The notes under the pieces were generated by a model that did no database searches, was not told where the DNA came from, and saw nothing but the letters and a program-made list of their open reading frames with translations. Shown piece after piece: positions 1-11,595 of a DNA stretch of 64,000 nucleotides (positions are counted from its first letter, which is position 1; each line of letters opens with the position of its first letter). Position numbers and translations under genes: made by a program. Source of the DNA: Buxus sempervirens. Lineage: Eukaryota > Streptophyta > Magnoliopsida > Buxales > Buxaceae. The stretch covers positions 32,729,949 through 32,793,948 of the forward strand of contig OX387182.1 of the NCBI GenBank assembly GCA_947561395.2, given 5' to 3'.

Positions 1-1073
1 GAAGTAGACGGCTGGTAGCGAACTCATGTCCCGCTCAGAGTGAGTTGAATCAGTTAAACGCGCGCTGCTAGCGAGCTGCTAGCGGGAGAGTACGCGGCAG
101 GTGCACGATCCTCGCTTTCGACACACGAATTCCCTAATGCGCTGCCAGCGGGGTGGCAGCGGCGTGGTAGCAGTGTGGTGGCACCAACTTCTTCTTCTTT
201 ACTGAATTTACTGAATTTTCATTGTTTAATCTGCACATCTCGAAGCTTCATTAGAAACATAATTTGTCAATCATTTGCCATAACAGGAGTGTGAGTTTTC
301 ACACTTACACTTGGGGTGCTTGGTATTTTTAGTAGCATTGTCATCACAGGCCACTGTGAAGTCTTTAACTCAGGCGCAACCTGCCAGTCTGAACCTCTCA
401 GATCTGTGCAATTTTCTCAGTTTACTGTCTGCCACTGTCACTGCTCTCCTCTGTATCTTGCTCTGCTCCATCCAGATGTGACCAGTTCTCTCTCCTTTTT
501 TTTTTAACCACACAACGCCCTTTTTTCGGGTTTTCGCTGTGTCCAGCCTTTCTCGAAACTCTGAATTCCGTCGGTTCTGACGAATGCTGACTTAACTGTT
601 TGCCCTAATCATTCCTTTAGGGATCCTAGAGGTCTTAGAGATAGGACGAAACGTAGGCTTGGTCTTGGTTATGAAAGAAAGGATAGATGGCTCGAAAAAG
701 CTTAATTTTTGGGTTTGCAAAGTATGCTACTTTTATTGTCGGTGGGACTTACATCCTGGCTTATTTGTATCTCTCTATTTTTGGCGAGGCAAACATTTTC
801 CCACTTTCTTTGTCTCTTTTATTTTTTCTTTCTTTCTTTTTTTTTCTTGTTGCATTTTCTCTTCTTTTTGAGGTTTTTTCTGGGCAAGAATGCCCTGTTT
901 CTTTTTGCTTTTCCAGGAATGCCCCGTTTGATGTGTAGAACACTTGCAATGGGTTGAAAGAATTTTAAGGCTCAAAATTGTTTAACTAGGGGAGAATTTA
1001 AGGTATTTGGAAGGATTTACAGTCTAAAGGAGAGTCAAGGATGGCCTCTCCTCATTTCCCAATCAGAATGATC
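1..1073 (-). other. 3' noncoding part of Ogre element B
   Basis: This stretch lies downstream (minus sense) of the integrase end and holds no supported gene. It should be the 3' untranslated region of element B. The family LTR begins TGTAAGCACC on the minus strand and no such sequence occurs here, so the 3' LTR must lie left of the window. Visible contents are a pyrimidine-rich tract at about 786-876 and a GC-rich patch at about 60-185 made of short variants of GCTAGCGGG and GGCAGCG words. A purine run on the minus strand near 486-505 looks like a polypurine tract but is not followed by the LTR start of this family. Confidence 0.6.
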
Positions 1074-4000
1074 TTAGGCGTAGTATAGTTTGACTGCGTC
1101 TGCATTCATCGGCTATGGAAAAATTGCCCCGTCCATTTCTTGCAGGATAAGTGCTCCTCGGGACAGAACCTTGTGGACTATGAATGGCCCTTCGTAGTTT
1201 GGCTTGAATTTCCCTCTGTTGTCCTCTTGATGAGGAAAGATTTTCTTCAGTACCAGATCTCCCACTTTGAAATGCCGTGGCTTCACTTTCTTGTTGTAGG
1301 CTCGCGCCACTCTCTGTTGATAAAGCTGGCCGTGGCACAAAGCCTTGATCCTCTTTTCATCCAATAACTGCAACTGGTCAAATCTGGATTCTTCCCATTC
1401 GACGTCACGGATTTCAGCTTCCTTCATAATTTTGAGCGATGGAATCTGTGCTTCCACTGGGAGGACTGCTTCCATTCCATATACCAGGGAGAAAGGGGTT
1501 GCCCCAGTCGATGTCCTAATCGACGTCCGATAGGCGTGCAGTGCATAGGGCAGCTTCTCATGCCAGTCTCTGTAAGTGACTACCATTTTCTCAAGTATCT
1601 TCTTCAGATTCTTGTTGGCAGCCTCTACTGCCCCATTATTCAGATTCTTCCACATCTTTTCCATGTCCTTATTTTTCAGATTCTTTGCATTATCAGTGAT
1701 GATCGCTTCTGGAACTCCGTAGCGACAGACTATATTGTTTCTGATAAACTTGAGCACATGAGATTTCTTTACATCCACGAAGGACATGGCCTCTACCCAC
1801 TTGGTAAAGTAGTCAATTGCCACTAAGATGAACCGATGCCCGTTTGAAGCCATTGGATGAACCTGGCCTATCATGTCAATTCCCCAGATGGCAAACGGCC
1901 AAGGTGATGTCATGGAGTACAGCGTATTCAGTGGTGCATAGATGTTGTCGGCATAAATCTGGCATAACTGGCATTTTCTGACATGAGCGTAGCAGTCTGC
2001 CTCCATGGTCATCCAGTAATAGCCCATCCTTAGAATCTTCCTTGCTAGCATATGCCCATTCATGTGTGCGCCGCACAACCCTCCATGGACTTCCTCAATC
2101 AATTTCTGCGCTTCGGCTTCTCTGACGCATAGCAGTAAAGAGTCGTTGTATGAATTCTTGTACAGCCTACCCCCACTGTAGAAATACTGCCCTGCCAACC
2201 TTTGGATAGTTCGCTTCTCTGCAGCTTAGGCACCTTCTGGCAAAATTCTGTTCCTTATGTACCTTTCGACGTCCGCGTACCAAGGCTCTTCTTCGGGTGT
2301 GCTTTTCTCGATACTGAAGCAGTAAACAGGGTAGCACTGAATTTCTATCTCCAATGGTTGCACCCAAGTATCATCTGTGATGGTGGCCATTGATGCTAGT
2401 GTAGCCAGTGCATCCGCAAACCGGTTCCCGTCTCGGGGCATGTAGTCGAATTTCACGCTCTCAAATTCCTCTTCTAATTCCTTGACCAACTCTTGGTATG
2501 GCACTAACTTCACATCTCTGGTCTTCCAGTCTCCCATCACTTGATAGATGATAAGGCTTGAGTCACCGAACACTTTCAGCTCTTGTATACGCATCTCGAT
2601 TGCCGCTCGCAGGCCTAGCACACACGCTTCATACTCGGCCATGTTGCTAGTGAAATCAAACAGAAGTTTCGCTGCTATCGGGTGATGGACACCGTCTGGG
2701 GAGATTAGCACTGCTCTGATCCCTTTTCCATTTACATTCACTGCCCCGTCAAAGAACATTTGCCACTTGGTTTCTTCTGCATCATCTACAGACTTTGTAC
2801 ACATCACATCTTCATCCAGGAAGTGAGTCAGAAGTGGTTGGTAGTCGGGTAGTGGATGCTCTGCCAAGTGATCCGCCATAGCCTGCCCTTTTATCGCCTT
2901 TCTAGTTGTGTAGACAATGTCATACTCAGATAAGAGGACTTGCCACCTGGCAACCCTACCAGCGGAGATCGGATTCTCAAAGACGTACTTCAATGGATCC
3001 AAATTGGAGATCAATAAGACTGTGTGACTAAGCAAATAGTGTCGGAGCTTCTGAGTTGCCCAGACCAGGGCGCAACACGTCTTTTCAAGCACTGTGTATC
3101 TGACTTCATAATTGGTAAATTTCTTGCTCAAGTAGTAGATTGCTTGTTCTTTTCTTCCTTTCTCATCGTGTTGCCCTAACACACATCCTACTGCCGTCTC
3201 AGAGACTATCAGGTACATAACCAAAGGTCGTCCGGGGACAGGCAGGACCAATGTCGGCGGACCCATCAGATAGGCCTTGATTTTATCAAATGCTACTTGG
3301 CAATCGTCATTCCAAACCATAGGGTTATCTTTCTTCAACAGCTTGAATATAGGCTCGCACACAGGAGTCATTTGCGCGATAAACCGACTAATGTATTGCA
3401 GCCTGCCCAAGAACCCTCTTACTTCCTTTTCTATCGACGGAGGAGGCATCTCCAGAATTGCCTTTGCTCTGACGTGGTCGACCTCTATGCCCCGTTTGCC
3501 CACTATGAATCCGAGCAACTTTCCTGAAGTAACTCCAAATACGCACTTGTTTGGGTTGAGCCGGAGCTTGTGCTCTCTGAGCCTGTCAAACATTTTTCCA
3601 AGGTTCGCCAAGTGGTCTTCTTCTTCCTTGGACTTCGCTATCATGTCATCCACATATACTTCCATCTCCCTGTGTATCATGTCGTGGAACAACAGAGTCA
3701 TTGCACGCTGATATGTAGCACCCGCATTCTTCAGTCCAAATGGCATCACGCGGTAACAGTAAGTGCCCCAGTGCGTGATGAAGGATGTTTTCTCCATATC
3801 TTCAGCTGCCATCCTTATCTGGTTATAACCAGAGAAACCATCCATGAAATAGAACATCGAATGTGTTGCTGTATTGTCAACCTGTACATCAATGTGCGGC
3901 AACGGGAAATCGTCCTTCGGACTTGCTCTATTCAGATCTCTATAGTCAACACACATCCTGACTTTCCCGTCTTTCTTGGGAACTGGCACGATGTTGGTCA

Positions 4001-4718
4001 ACCATTCCGGGTAATGAGTTACTTGCAAGAATCCGGCATCCAACTGCTTGGTGACCTCTTCCTTGATCTTTAGGGCCCATTCCGGCTTTGTGCGCCTGAG
4101 CTTCTGTTTCACAGGTACGGCCTCAGACTTTGTTGGTAATCGATGCACAACCAAGTCCGTGTCTAACCCGGGCATATCCTCGTATGACCATGCAAACACG
4201 TCAGAATAAGATTTAAGAAAATCAATCATATGTTTTCTCAGTAATTGTGACAACTTTTTACTAATTTGGAGTATCCTTGGTTGTGCTATTTCGCCTATAT
4301 CAATTGACTCTGTTTCCTCAATGTTAGCCTGGGGACCCTTTTCATGCCTTTCCAATGCAAGCTGGAATTCAAGCGGGGTCTCCCATGATTCATCATCGTC
4401 CTCATGCTCGAAAGGCTCACAGGGGACGATGTATAAATCTTCTTGCTGCGATGGGCAAGTGCCCCAATCTGATTTGCCGAGTTCTTGCTCATTTTCAAGA
4501 TTGGACACTGGTTCATGCACTTCATTTATTATTTCCATTTGCACTAGATTTTCCATTTCTTTTTGTTCTTTTTGTTCAATTATGGCAATCTTATTACCTA
4601 TCCCGTGCCCTAGACCTTCCAGGTGTGCGTCGGGATTGACACTAAGATTGCAATGCTCAAGTTGCTTATTTTTGTTATTTTCATTTTCAAACAGATGCAA
4701 GTAGTAGGAAGCATTCAA
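1074..4718 (-). pseudogene. pol: Ogre B pol: RT, RNase H, second RNase H, integrase (broken)
   Basis: This is the polymerase part of a Tat/Ogre Ty3-gypsy polyprotein. In order it has an acidic linker, the reverse transcriptase with its YVDDM active-site box about 350 residues in, the gypsy RNase H, then a second RNase H (FDGA, EYEA, GDSS and ADAL boxes, from about residue 650), which is diagnostic of the Tat clade. The integrase follows, with HHCC finger and catalytic core. Damage: an in-frame TAA at 2226-2228 just before the integrase, an in-frame TAG at 1113-1115, and a 13-residue in-frame loss in the integrase core relative to the plus-strand copy at 46512-50138. That loss shortens the spacing between the second Asp (in TDNAKN) and the Glu (in GAVEAAN) from 35 to 22. 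The frame differs from the protease frame; the shift lies near 4740. It cannot encode a working integrase as it stands. Confidence 0.93.
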
Positions 4719-7615
4719 ATATTCATTAAAAACTTCAGCAGTACAACAGAAATTTCAGAGGTGACAGAAACCCCCTTTGGGATAGTAGCTTTGTTGATAG
4801 CAAAGGGCACGGCGCTCCAGTTCTTCAGTGGTGCCTCATCTTCCTGGTTGATAGCAATCATATTCTCTGGTTCTCCCGCCAGCACCATGTTGGCGCTTTC
4901 GTTAGAAGAAATGTAGATAGGATCCTGTGCTGCGCCTCCTACCGGCTTGTTCTGGCTTCTCTCTGATCGGGGGCCAGACTCTGACGATACCCTTACCCAT
5001 GATCCGCTGAGGGCGATTGCCATTGGTATCTCGTCCTTGGGTGGCGCATATGCGATGGTGACTTCGTTGGCCGGGTCAACTCTGGGGGGTGCAAACATTA
5101 TGGGTATTCCAGTTGGTATCCCAAGCACCGTAGAAGAGTAAGCTGGTGGTGCCCATTTGCCGTAGGCTGCATGGTACACTTCTTCCGGTACTGGCCCTAG
5201 CACTTGGGGCATGCTACGGAACATGTGGTTCAAACCATCGTGAGTTCCAGGGTGCGGGCTATAGGGGCGTGGAGGAGACGACTTTGGCCTGCGAGTTGGC
5301 GCTCCTGAGCTGTCTCGCCCTTCCATCATGCAGACATACATGATTGGACCTTCTTCTTTGGATTCTTCCAGGGGAGCAGGTGGCGGCACTTCCATCACAA
5401 TTGCAGAGTTGACTGGGATCCCATCAGGGATGACCTGTTCATCTGGTGGGGCAAAGGCCATGGTGACCTCGTCAACCGAGTCCAAGGCGACCAGTACCGG
5501 CAGGTCATCTGGCGACCCCTTAGGAGCCAACAGGTCTACTTCTACAGCATCTCCAATCATGTCCATAGATGGTGGCTCCTCCCAGAGCATTTGAGCTAGG
5601 CCTTGTAGGTAGTCTTCTTCCGTGGCAAGGGTGTCCAGAAACTCATCTCCCCACCCTGGGGGGACTATATTCTCAATGGCTTGGGCCGCCTTACGCTCCA
5701 TGTTAGTGAAACGGTGGTATAAGTTCTCATGCACGCATATGGGCCAGTGGGGGTCTCTTCCTTTAGTTCTGGCTCTTTTCCTTTCGGCACGGTTCCCAAG
5801 GAGTCGGGAGTAGTCTTCTGGCTGTGGCCTGAACCCCAATCCAAACCCAGTAGTCTGCTCATAAGGTTGGATGGCTGTCTTGATTCCCTGCTTATACCTG
5901 CCCAGTCCATCACCGGCTCTGAGACCCCAGTCTACGCAGTCAGCAGCGCTGAACATGTACTTTCTCCTCCTTTTCGAGAGTCGTCGCCCCCTTTCAGATT
6001 CAGGGATATGATTCACCTGCACCATCTCTACTGCTTGGAAATTGAGTGTGGTGGGCAACTCATAATCCACATAAGGTACTCCGACCCTTTCAAATTCCCG
6101 GTGATCCTCCACATGTACTGTTATAAGTTCATTGCCTGATACGAACCGAACCATCCTGTGCAGCGTGGAAGACACTGCTCCTGCCTGATGCAGCCAAGGC
6201 CTCCCAATCAGCAAGTTGAATGAGGCATTGATATCCATGAGTTCAAACTCCATGGTAAAGGGCCTATCTACAATTACGATCACCAGAGTGACCTCTCCCA
6301 GTGAGTCTCTTCTGGCGTTGTCGAAGCCTCTGACGTTATGAGCGCTTGGCTTGATCATTGAAGGATTTAGCTGCAGGCTATGGAATGTCCTCATTGGACA
6401 TATATTCAGTGCCGACCCGTTGTCAATCATGGCACGTTTTACGATGAGGTCAACGCACTTCACTGTGATGTAAAGCGGCTCAGTATGGTCGCAACCCTCA
6501 GGTGGCAGATCTGCTGCAGAGAAGGAGATGTCCTGGGGTGCCATGATCACTGACACCACTGCACCTAGCTGCTCGGGATCAATGCTTGCCGGTACGTGTG
6601 CGTCCCCCAGGACCTTCATTAACACTGCCCTGTGCTTTTCTGAATCAATCAGAAGTCGCATTATGGAGATTTTGGCGGGCACCTTGTTCAACTGCTGGAG
6701 AAGGTCGTACTCTGGAGTGAACACACTATGGTGCAAATCTATGATTTCTTCTTCCGTGGCCCTTCCCTTTCTCTTGAGGGTCTGTGGCAATTCAGTGACC
6801 ACATCCTTCCCTTTTTCTTTCCTTTTCGTTTCTGCTTCTGCTTCTGCTCCCTCTGGTGCGGGTGGGGGATCGGTGTTTACGTATCGACCGGATCAGGTGA
6901 TTCGGTCGATTTCTGCTTCACTGGTGGTTGTGGAGGTGGCTTGATGGTGGAAGGATTGGGTGGGGTAAGGTGGGGGTGCGGCCTTGTACGACGGTGGCTC
7001 CAGGTTAAGCTTGGAAAGGTTCAGGGTAGGTGGTTCGAATGAAAGGTAGAAGGGGTCTTGTGGAGGCGAGTCCATGATGTCGTGGATGTTGAGGGTTACA
7101 GGGCTAGGGTGAGAGATGGGGGTTGGGTAGAAGAATTCTTGGTTTTCGGATGGGTGGAAGTGCACCAGAGGGAAACCTGTAGGGGAGTCACCGCCATCTC
7201 CTTCGATGACGTTCACTGTCTCACTCTTTTCTGCTGACGTGTCATCTGAGTTTGTATCTGCAGACTCGTTCGAGCTCTCGTACGGATCCGGCAGGTTTGC
7301 GAGTTCAGGAGTGGATGGTGATTCCTCTTCTGCTGCGGCATAAGGGGGGGGCGAACAACTCATGCATGTTGTATGGGAGGGGGACGGGATTAGACTCGAG
7401 TGATGATGCGTCGGCAGAGTATGCCAGATAGGGGTGCGGTTCTGATGTTGCAGACATGTACTCTGGCGGCTAGCCGGTGGATAACTGGGGAGGCACCCTT
7501 GAACTGCCCACTGACGCATCCGAGACCTGAGGTCTATCCCGGATTTGGAGTCCACTGGAACTGCCCACTCCTTCTCTATGTGGAGGGGATGGGGAATCAC
7601 TGATCCATCTGCATT
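4715..7615 (-). pseudogene. Ogre B protease and proline-rich linker
   Basis: This is the protease-containing section between gag and RT. The aspartic protease box is MIDNGSALNICP near 6395-6435, and LIGRPWLH follows about 90 residues later, as in the plus-strand copy. Downstream is a glycine-rich G-patch-like segment (GDGLGRYKQG, then GFGLGF) near 5835-5915. A long Pro/acidic linker of roughly 400 residues then leads to RT. Two linker passages resemble each other (EVTMAFAPPDE and EVTIAYAPPKDE), suggesting an internal duplication. An in-frame TGA lies at 6893-6895. At about 7600-7620 the frame inherited from gag is lost and the downstream frame takes over. The ORF ends at 4715 where it overlaps the RT frame. 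Ogre elements are known for an intron near the protease-RT boundary; I could not delimit one here. Confidence 0.8.
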
Positions 7616-9364
7616 GTACGGGGTTCCATGGCCCCGTGACCTCCTCACTGCTCTGTGGTTCATCCTCGATCGCACAGATGTAGACGTCTGTATTTTCCTT
7701 AACTGCACCTGCTGTCGAGCGGGTTTCTGCTTGAAGCTGCACCTTCACTGTCTGCCCTGGTCGGCCAATAAGTACAGAAGGGTCGAGCTGCCCGGTGCCT
7801 TGATCACTGCTTACTTGATTCGCCGCTCTACTAGTGGAGGCCTTTGAGTGATCTGGGAGAGGATTGGTAGTTACGCCGGCTGCTGGAGTGTGGACGGGTG
7901 GTGCCGGGGGGTCAACCGTGATGTGCTTGCTATCAATCAGGTCCTGGATATCGTGCCTTAAATCCCAACACCGATTGATGTGGTGCCCTGGAGCACCAGA
8001 GTGGTACTCGCACCACTCTGCTGCGTTATAGCTTCTGGCATTGACCAAATGAGGGTTCCGGGGTTTGACTTGCACGTACCCCTTCTTTAGCAAAGTTGGC
8101 AGCAACTTTGCCGGCGCATACGGGAGTGGAGTGAAAATCCGCTTCATTCTGGCCTCCATCTCTTCCCTTGTTCTTCTTACCCCTTGGTAAGCTGCTTTCC
8201 CGGTTCTTTGGGGTGCCACTACCTCCGGTCCTTGGGAGAAATGGTGGGGTTGTGCGGGGTATACATAGTTCACTGCCTGCTGTTCTGACCTCCTGGGCTC
8301 TTGCCCTTGGTTTCTGCTAGCTTGCCCTGTTACCGGCCTCCTTGGTGCAGCACTCTGCCCGCTGCCATCTATCTTTCCGGCCCTCACTGCGTCTTCAATC
8401 CGATCCGCAGTCAAGATCAGGTCATTGAAGTTTAACGTACTCTGCCCCAGCAGCAGAATGAAGAAAGGTTGGCCCAATGATGCGATAAACAGAGATGTCA
8501 TCTCCTGTTCTAACAACGGCGGCTGTACTAATGCTGCCAATTCTTTCCAGCGCTTGGCGTACTCCCTTACTAACTCCTGACTCTTCTTAGCCAGTCTCTG
8601 CAATTCTGCCCTCGTTTGCACAATTTGATTGTTCAGCGATATTGTTGGATGAAGACTGCTGCCAGGTCATTCCAGGTCTTCATCTTAGCCTTATCCAGAC
8701 TCAAGAACCAAGAGTAAGCGGCCCCCGTTAATGACTTTTGGAAGAACTGCAGCATGATTCGCTCTTCCTTGGCATACTGGCACATGTCGCCAGAATAGGA
8801 CCTCAGATGGTTCAGGGGGCACCCGGTGCCGTCGAACTGGTGCAACTCAGGGCATTTGAACTTAGCCGGGAGTTGGATGTCCGAAAAGAAGCAGAGGCTT
8901 TCCAAGGTAGCCTCGCTCTGAACTGTGCTAGGTTGGAGCTGTTTGAGCTGTTCCTTCAGGGCGGCCATTTCTGTTCTGTTCTCCCCCCTTACCGTTGTCA
9001 GCTTCTCCTCAAACTGCATTTCCTGGGTTCTGTACTAGTCCTCATCACCCTGTCCCAGATGGATAGGCAGAAATTGATCTTGTTGTGCAACGGGAAACGG
9101 TGCTGCCGGGGGTGGTGGTGCCAGGGGAGGGGGATTTGCCGGACACGGCGGTGGTGCCCCTTCCGCTTGTGGCGGGAACTGTGGCTGCGGCTGCTGGGCG
9201 ACGGGTACCACTGGCGGGGCCTGCCTTAATTCTCTCAGTTCTATCATCAGTTCTTGGATGATGGAACTCATGCTATCCATTTTCTGCTGCATCTCATTGA
9301 CCACTTGGGTGCTGGACTCTGCCGGATGCTACCCTGGCGGCGTCTGTTCTCCTTGCTGTTCCAT
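7615..9364 (-). pseudogene. gag: Ogre B gag
   Basis: This is the capsid/nucleocapsid precursor of element B. I place the start at the ATG at 9362-9364, which opens MEQQGEQTPP. A Pro/Gln-rich N-terminus is followed by a coiled stretch and then the retrotransposon gag core (LPAKFKCPELHQFDGTGCP, SLTGAAYSWF, YAKRWKELA), which aligns with the plus-strand gag at 43207. Near 7966-8010 is a Tat-type zinc-knuckle-like motif, C-x2-H-x5-H-x4-C (CEYHSGAPGHHINRC). Damage: an in-frame TAG a few codons after the start, a TAG at 9035-9037, and a one-base frameshift near 8630 inside the gag core. The 2.2 kb between ORF1 and this gene hold two tandem-repeat arrays. Confidence 0.88.
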
Positions 9365-9549
9365 ATCGAGCCTTTTCCTCGATCTTAACAGGTACGGACT
9401 TCTGAAAGCAATTTTTGGTACCTGATGGAACAATTAGCAGGCATTAGTGCATTTTTACACAAATTGTTTATACAACTTTATCTGATTGAATTTATTAATT
9501 TATTTATTTTTTTGTGTTTTTTTTTGTTTTTTTGTTTTCTGATATGATT
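9365..9549. other. Spacer upstream of gag
   Basis: Noncoding spacer of element B. It is T-rich on the plus strand at about 9480-9545. Nothing else is recognisable. Confidence 0.5.
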
Positions 9550-10090
9550 TCACTAACTGATCTATTTTAGCTACCCTAAGGCAAAAAGGGAAGAGAACCT
9601 TATTTTGAGTCAACTGATCTATTTTAGCTACCCACAGGTAACCGGGGAAGAGAACCCTAATGAATCCTGAAGACTGATCTATTTTGGCTGTCCTGAGACG
9701 ACCAGGGAAGAGAACCCTAATGACTGAATCTATTTTAGCAACCCGCAGGTAACTGGGAGAGAGAACCCTGTTTTTTTTCTGAAAGCTGATCTATTTTAGT
9801 CACTCGGAAGTGACTGGGAAAGAAAACCCTATTATTATTATTATTTTTTTTGAAAGCTGATCTATTTTAGTCGCTCGGAAGCGACTGGGAAAGAGAACCC
9901 TATTTTTTTTTGAAAGATGATCTATTTTAGTCGCTCGGAAGCGATTGGGATAGAGAACCCTATTTTTTTATTTTTTATTTATTTTTTATTTTTTGAAAGC
10001 TAGTTTATTTTAGTCGCTCGGAAGTGACTGGGAAAGAGAACCCTATTTAACTGGTCTATTTTAGCCACTTGGCAAGGGAAGAGAACCTTC
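9550..10090 (-). repeat. About nine copies of a ~60-bp tandem repeat with a hairpin core
   Basis: Repeat units read, on the plus strand, CTGATCTATTTTAG, then a short inverted repeat, then GGGAAAGAGAACCCTA and a T-rich spacer of variable length. Four units near 9798-10030 have 7-base arms around the loop CGGA: AGTCACT/AGTGACT at 9798-9815, AGTCGCT/AGCGACT at 9869-9886, and two single-step intermediates. The left-hand units are more diverged and their arms pair poorly. The array lies between ORF1 and gag of element B. Confidence 0.85.
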
Positions 10091-10139
10091 AATTTAAGGG
10101 GTTTTGCTTGAGCTCAGAATCACGGGGTTGGACCAATGC

Positions 10140-11170
10140 AGGGTCTCCGTAGGGGGTGAGCTGAAAAGCAGCACCCAGGCGTACCTCAACCAATCACCAG
10201 TTCGTCCACTGGCGACATCTGCGCCTAACTTCGGCTAGTAGTTCCCGGGCGTGCCTTAGCTAGTCGTTGGTTTAATCACCATTGACTTCGGCGCCTCACA
10301 AAGGGGAAGGCTTTGCCAGGACACTCCTTCACCAATATTCGACTCATCCGTCGGTGGCTTTGGTGCCCTAAGGATTCGGCTAGTAGTACCCGAACGCTCC
10401 GCAGCCAATATCCAATTCAATCACTGGAGGCTTTGGTGTCACTAAAAGGGGTAGGCTATGCCAGGACGCTCCTCCACCAATATCCGACTCATCTGTCGGC
10501 GGTTTCGGTGCCCTAAGAATTTGGCTAGTAGTACCCAGACGCTCCGCAGCCAATATCCGATTCACTCACCGGCGGCTTTGGTGTCACTGAAAGGGGTAGG
10601 CTATGCCAGGACGCTCCTCCACCAATATCCGACTCATCCGTCAGCGGCTTCGGTGCTCTAAGAATTTGGCTAGTAGTACCTGGACGCTCCGCAACCAATA
10701 TCCGATTCACTCACCGGCGACTTTGGTGTCACTGAAAGGGGTAGGCTATGCCAGGACGCTCCTCCACCAATATCCGACTCATTCGTCGGCGGCTTTGGTG
10801 TCACTGAAAAGGGGTAGGCTATGCCAGGACGCTCCTCCACCAATATCCGACTCATCCGTTGGCGGTTTCGGGGCCCTAAGAATTTGGCTAGTAGTACTCG
10901 GACGCTCCGCAGCCAATATCCGATTCACTCACCGGCGGCTTTGGTGTCACTGAAAGGGGTAGGCTATGCCAGGACGCTCCTCCATCAATATCCGACTCAT
11001 CCGTCGGTGGCTTCGGTGCCCTAAGAATTTGGCTAGTAGTACCCAGACACTCCGTAGCCAATATCCGATTCACTCACCGGCAGCTTTGGTGTCATTGAAA
11101 GGGGTAGGCTATGCCAGGACGCTCCTCCACCAATATCCGACCCATCCGTCGGCGACTTCGGTGCCCTACA
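10140..11170 (-). repeat. 145-bp dimeric tandem repeat (about six copies)
   Basis: A 145-bp unit repeats from about 10300 to 11170. Equivalent positions recur at 10316, 10460, 10605, 10750, 10823, 10968 and 11113. Each unit is a dimer of two related ~72-bp halves: one carries CCAATATCCGACTCATC and a GTGCCCTA end, the other CCAATATCCGATTCACTC and a GTGTCACT end. The 73-bp step between 10750 and 10823 is a single half-unit, so one recombination between half-units has occurred. More diverged copies extend left to about 10140. The GC-rich repeats create a false ladder of 60-80 aa open frames on both strands. The sequence between 11171 and 11595 is unique spacer. Confidence 0.92.
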
Positions 11171-11595
11171 GGTTAGACCGCATGATCTTGAAAAGATGCA
11201 GACGGGTGTGATCTGAGCTCAAAGTCTCGGGTGTTTTTTAACACTCGCTGGGTTTTGCGGTCTCAATGGGGGAGATGCAATCAAAGGAAATTAGGTGGTC
11301 GCAGCGATCAGGAGCATTGCAATTATCTGTAGAGAGGTGGTCTGTCGCCGACCGAGTTGTCCTATTGGAAGGGATTGATTCTTTTATTTCAAATTCTTGT
11401 CTTGTTAAGTTTGAACAATATGTAGCAAAGTGGAAATAAATTCATGCTTTAATCAAAAGGTGCCGCCATGGCACAAAGTATGTTATCATTCATAACAAAA
11501 TACAACAAAGCCAAAGTCTAGCTAGGTTGGTCATCATCATAGTGGGAGGTCGCGTCTTGCCTCCTCAAGGCTCGTAGAAGCTTGTTCTGCAGACG

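Noticed and set aside
481..505. Polypurine tract plus 3' LTR start of Ogre B
   Set aside because: The sequence after the purine run does not match TGTAAGCACC of LTR A and B, so the 3' LTR is not here.
10313..11211. Ladder of 60-80-residue frames on both strands
   Set aside because: They recur every 145 bp and are by-products of the tandem repeat.
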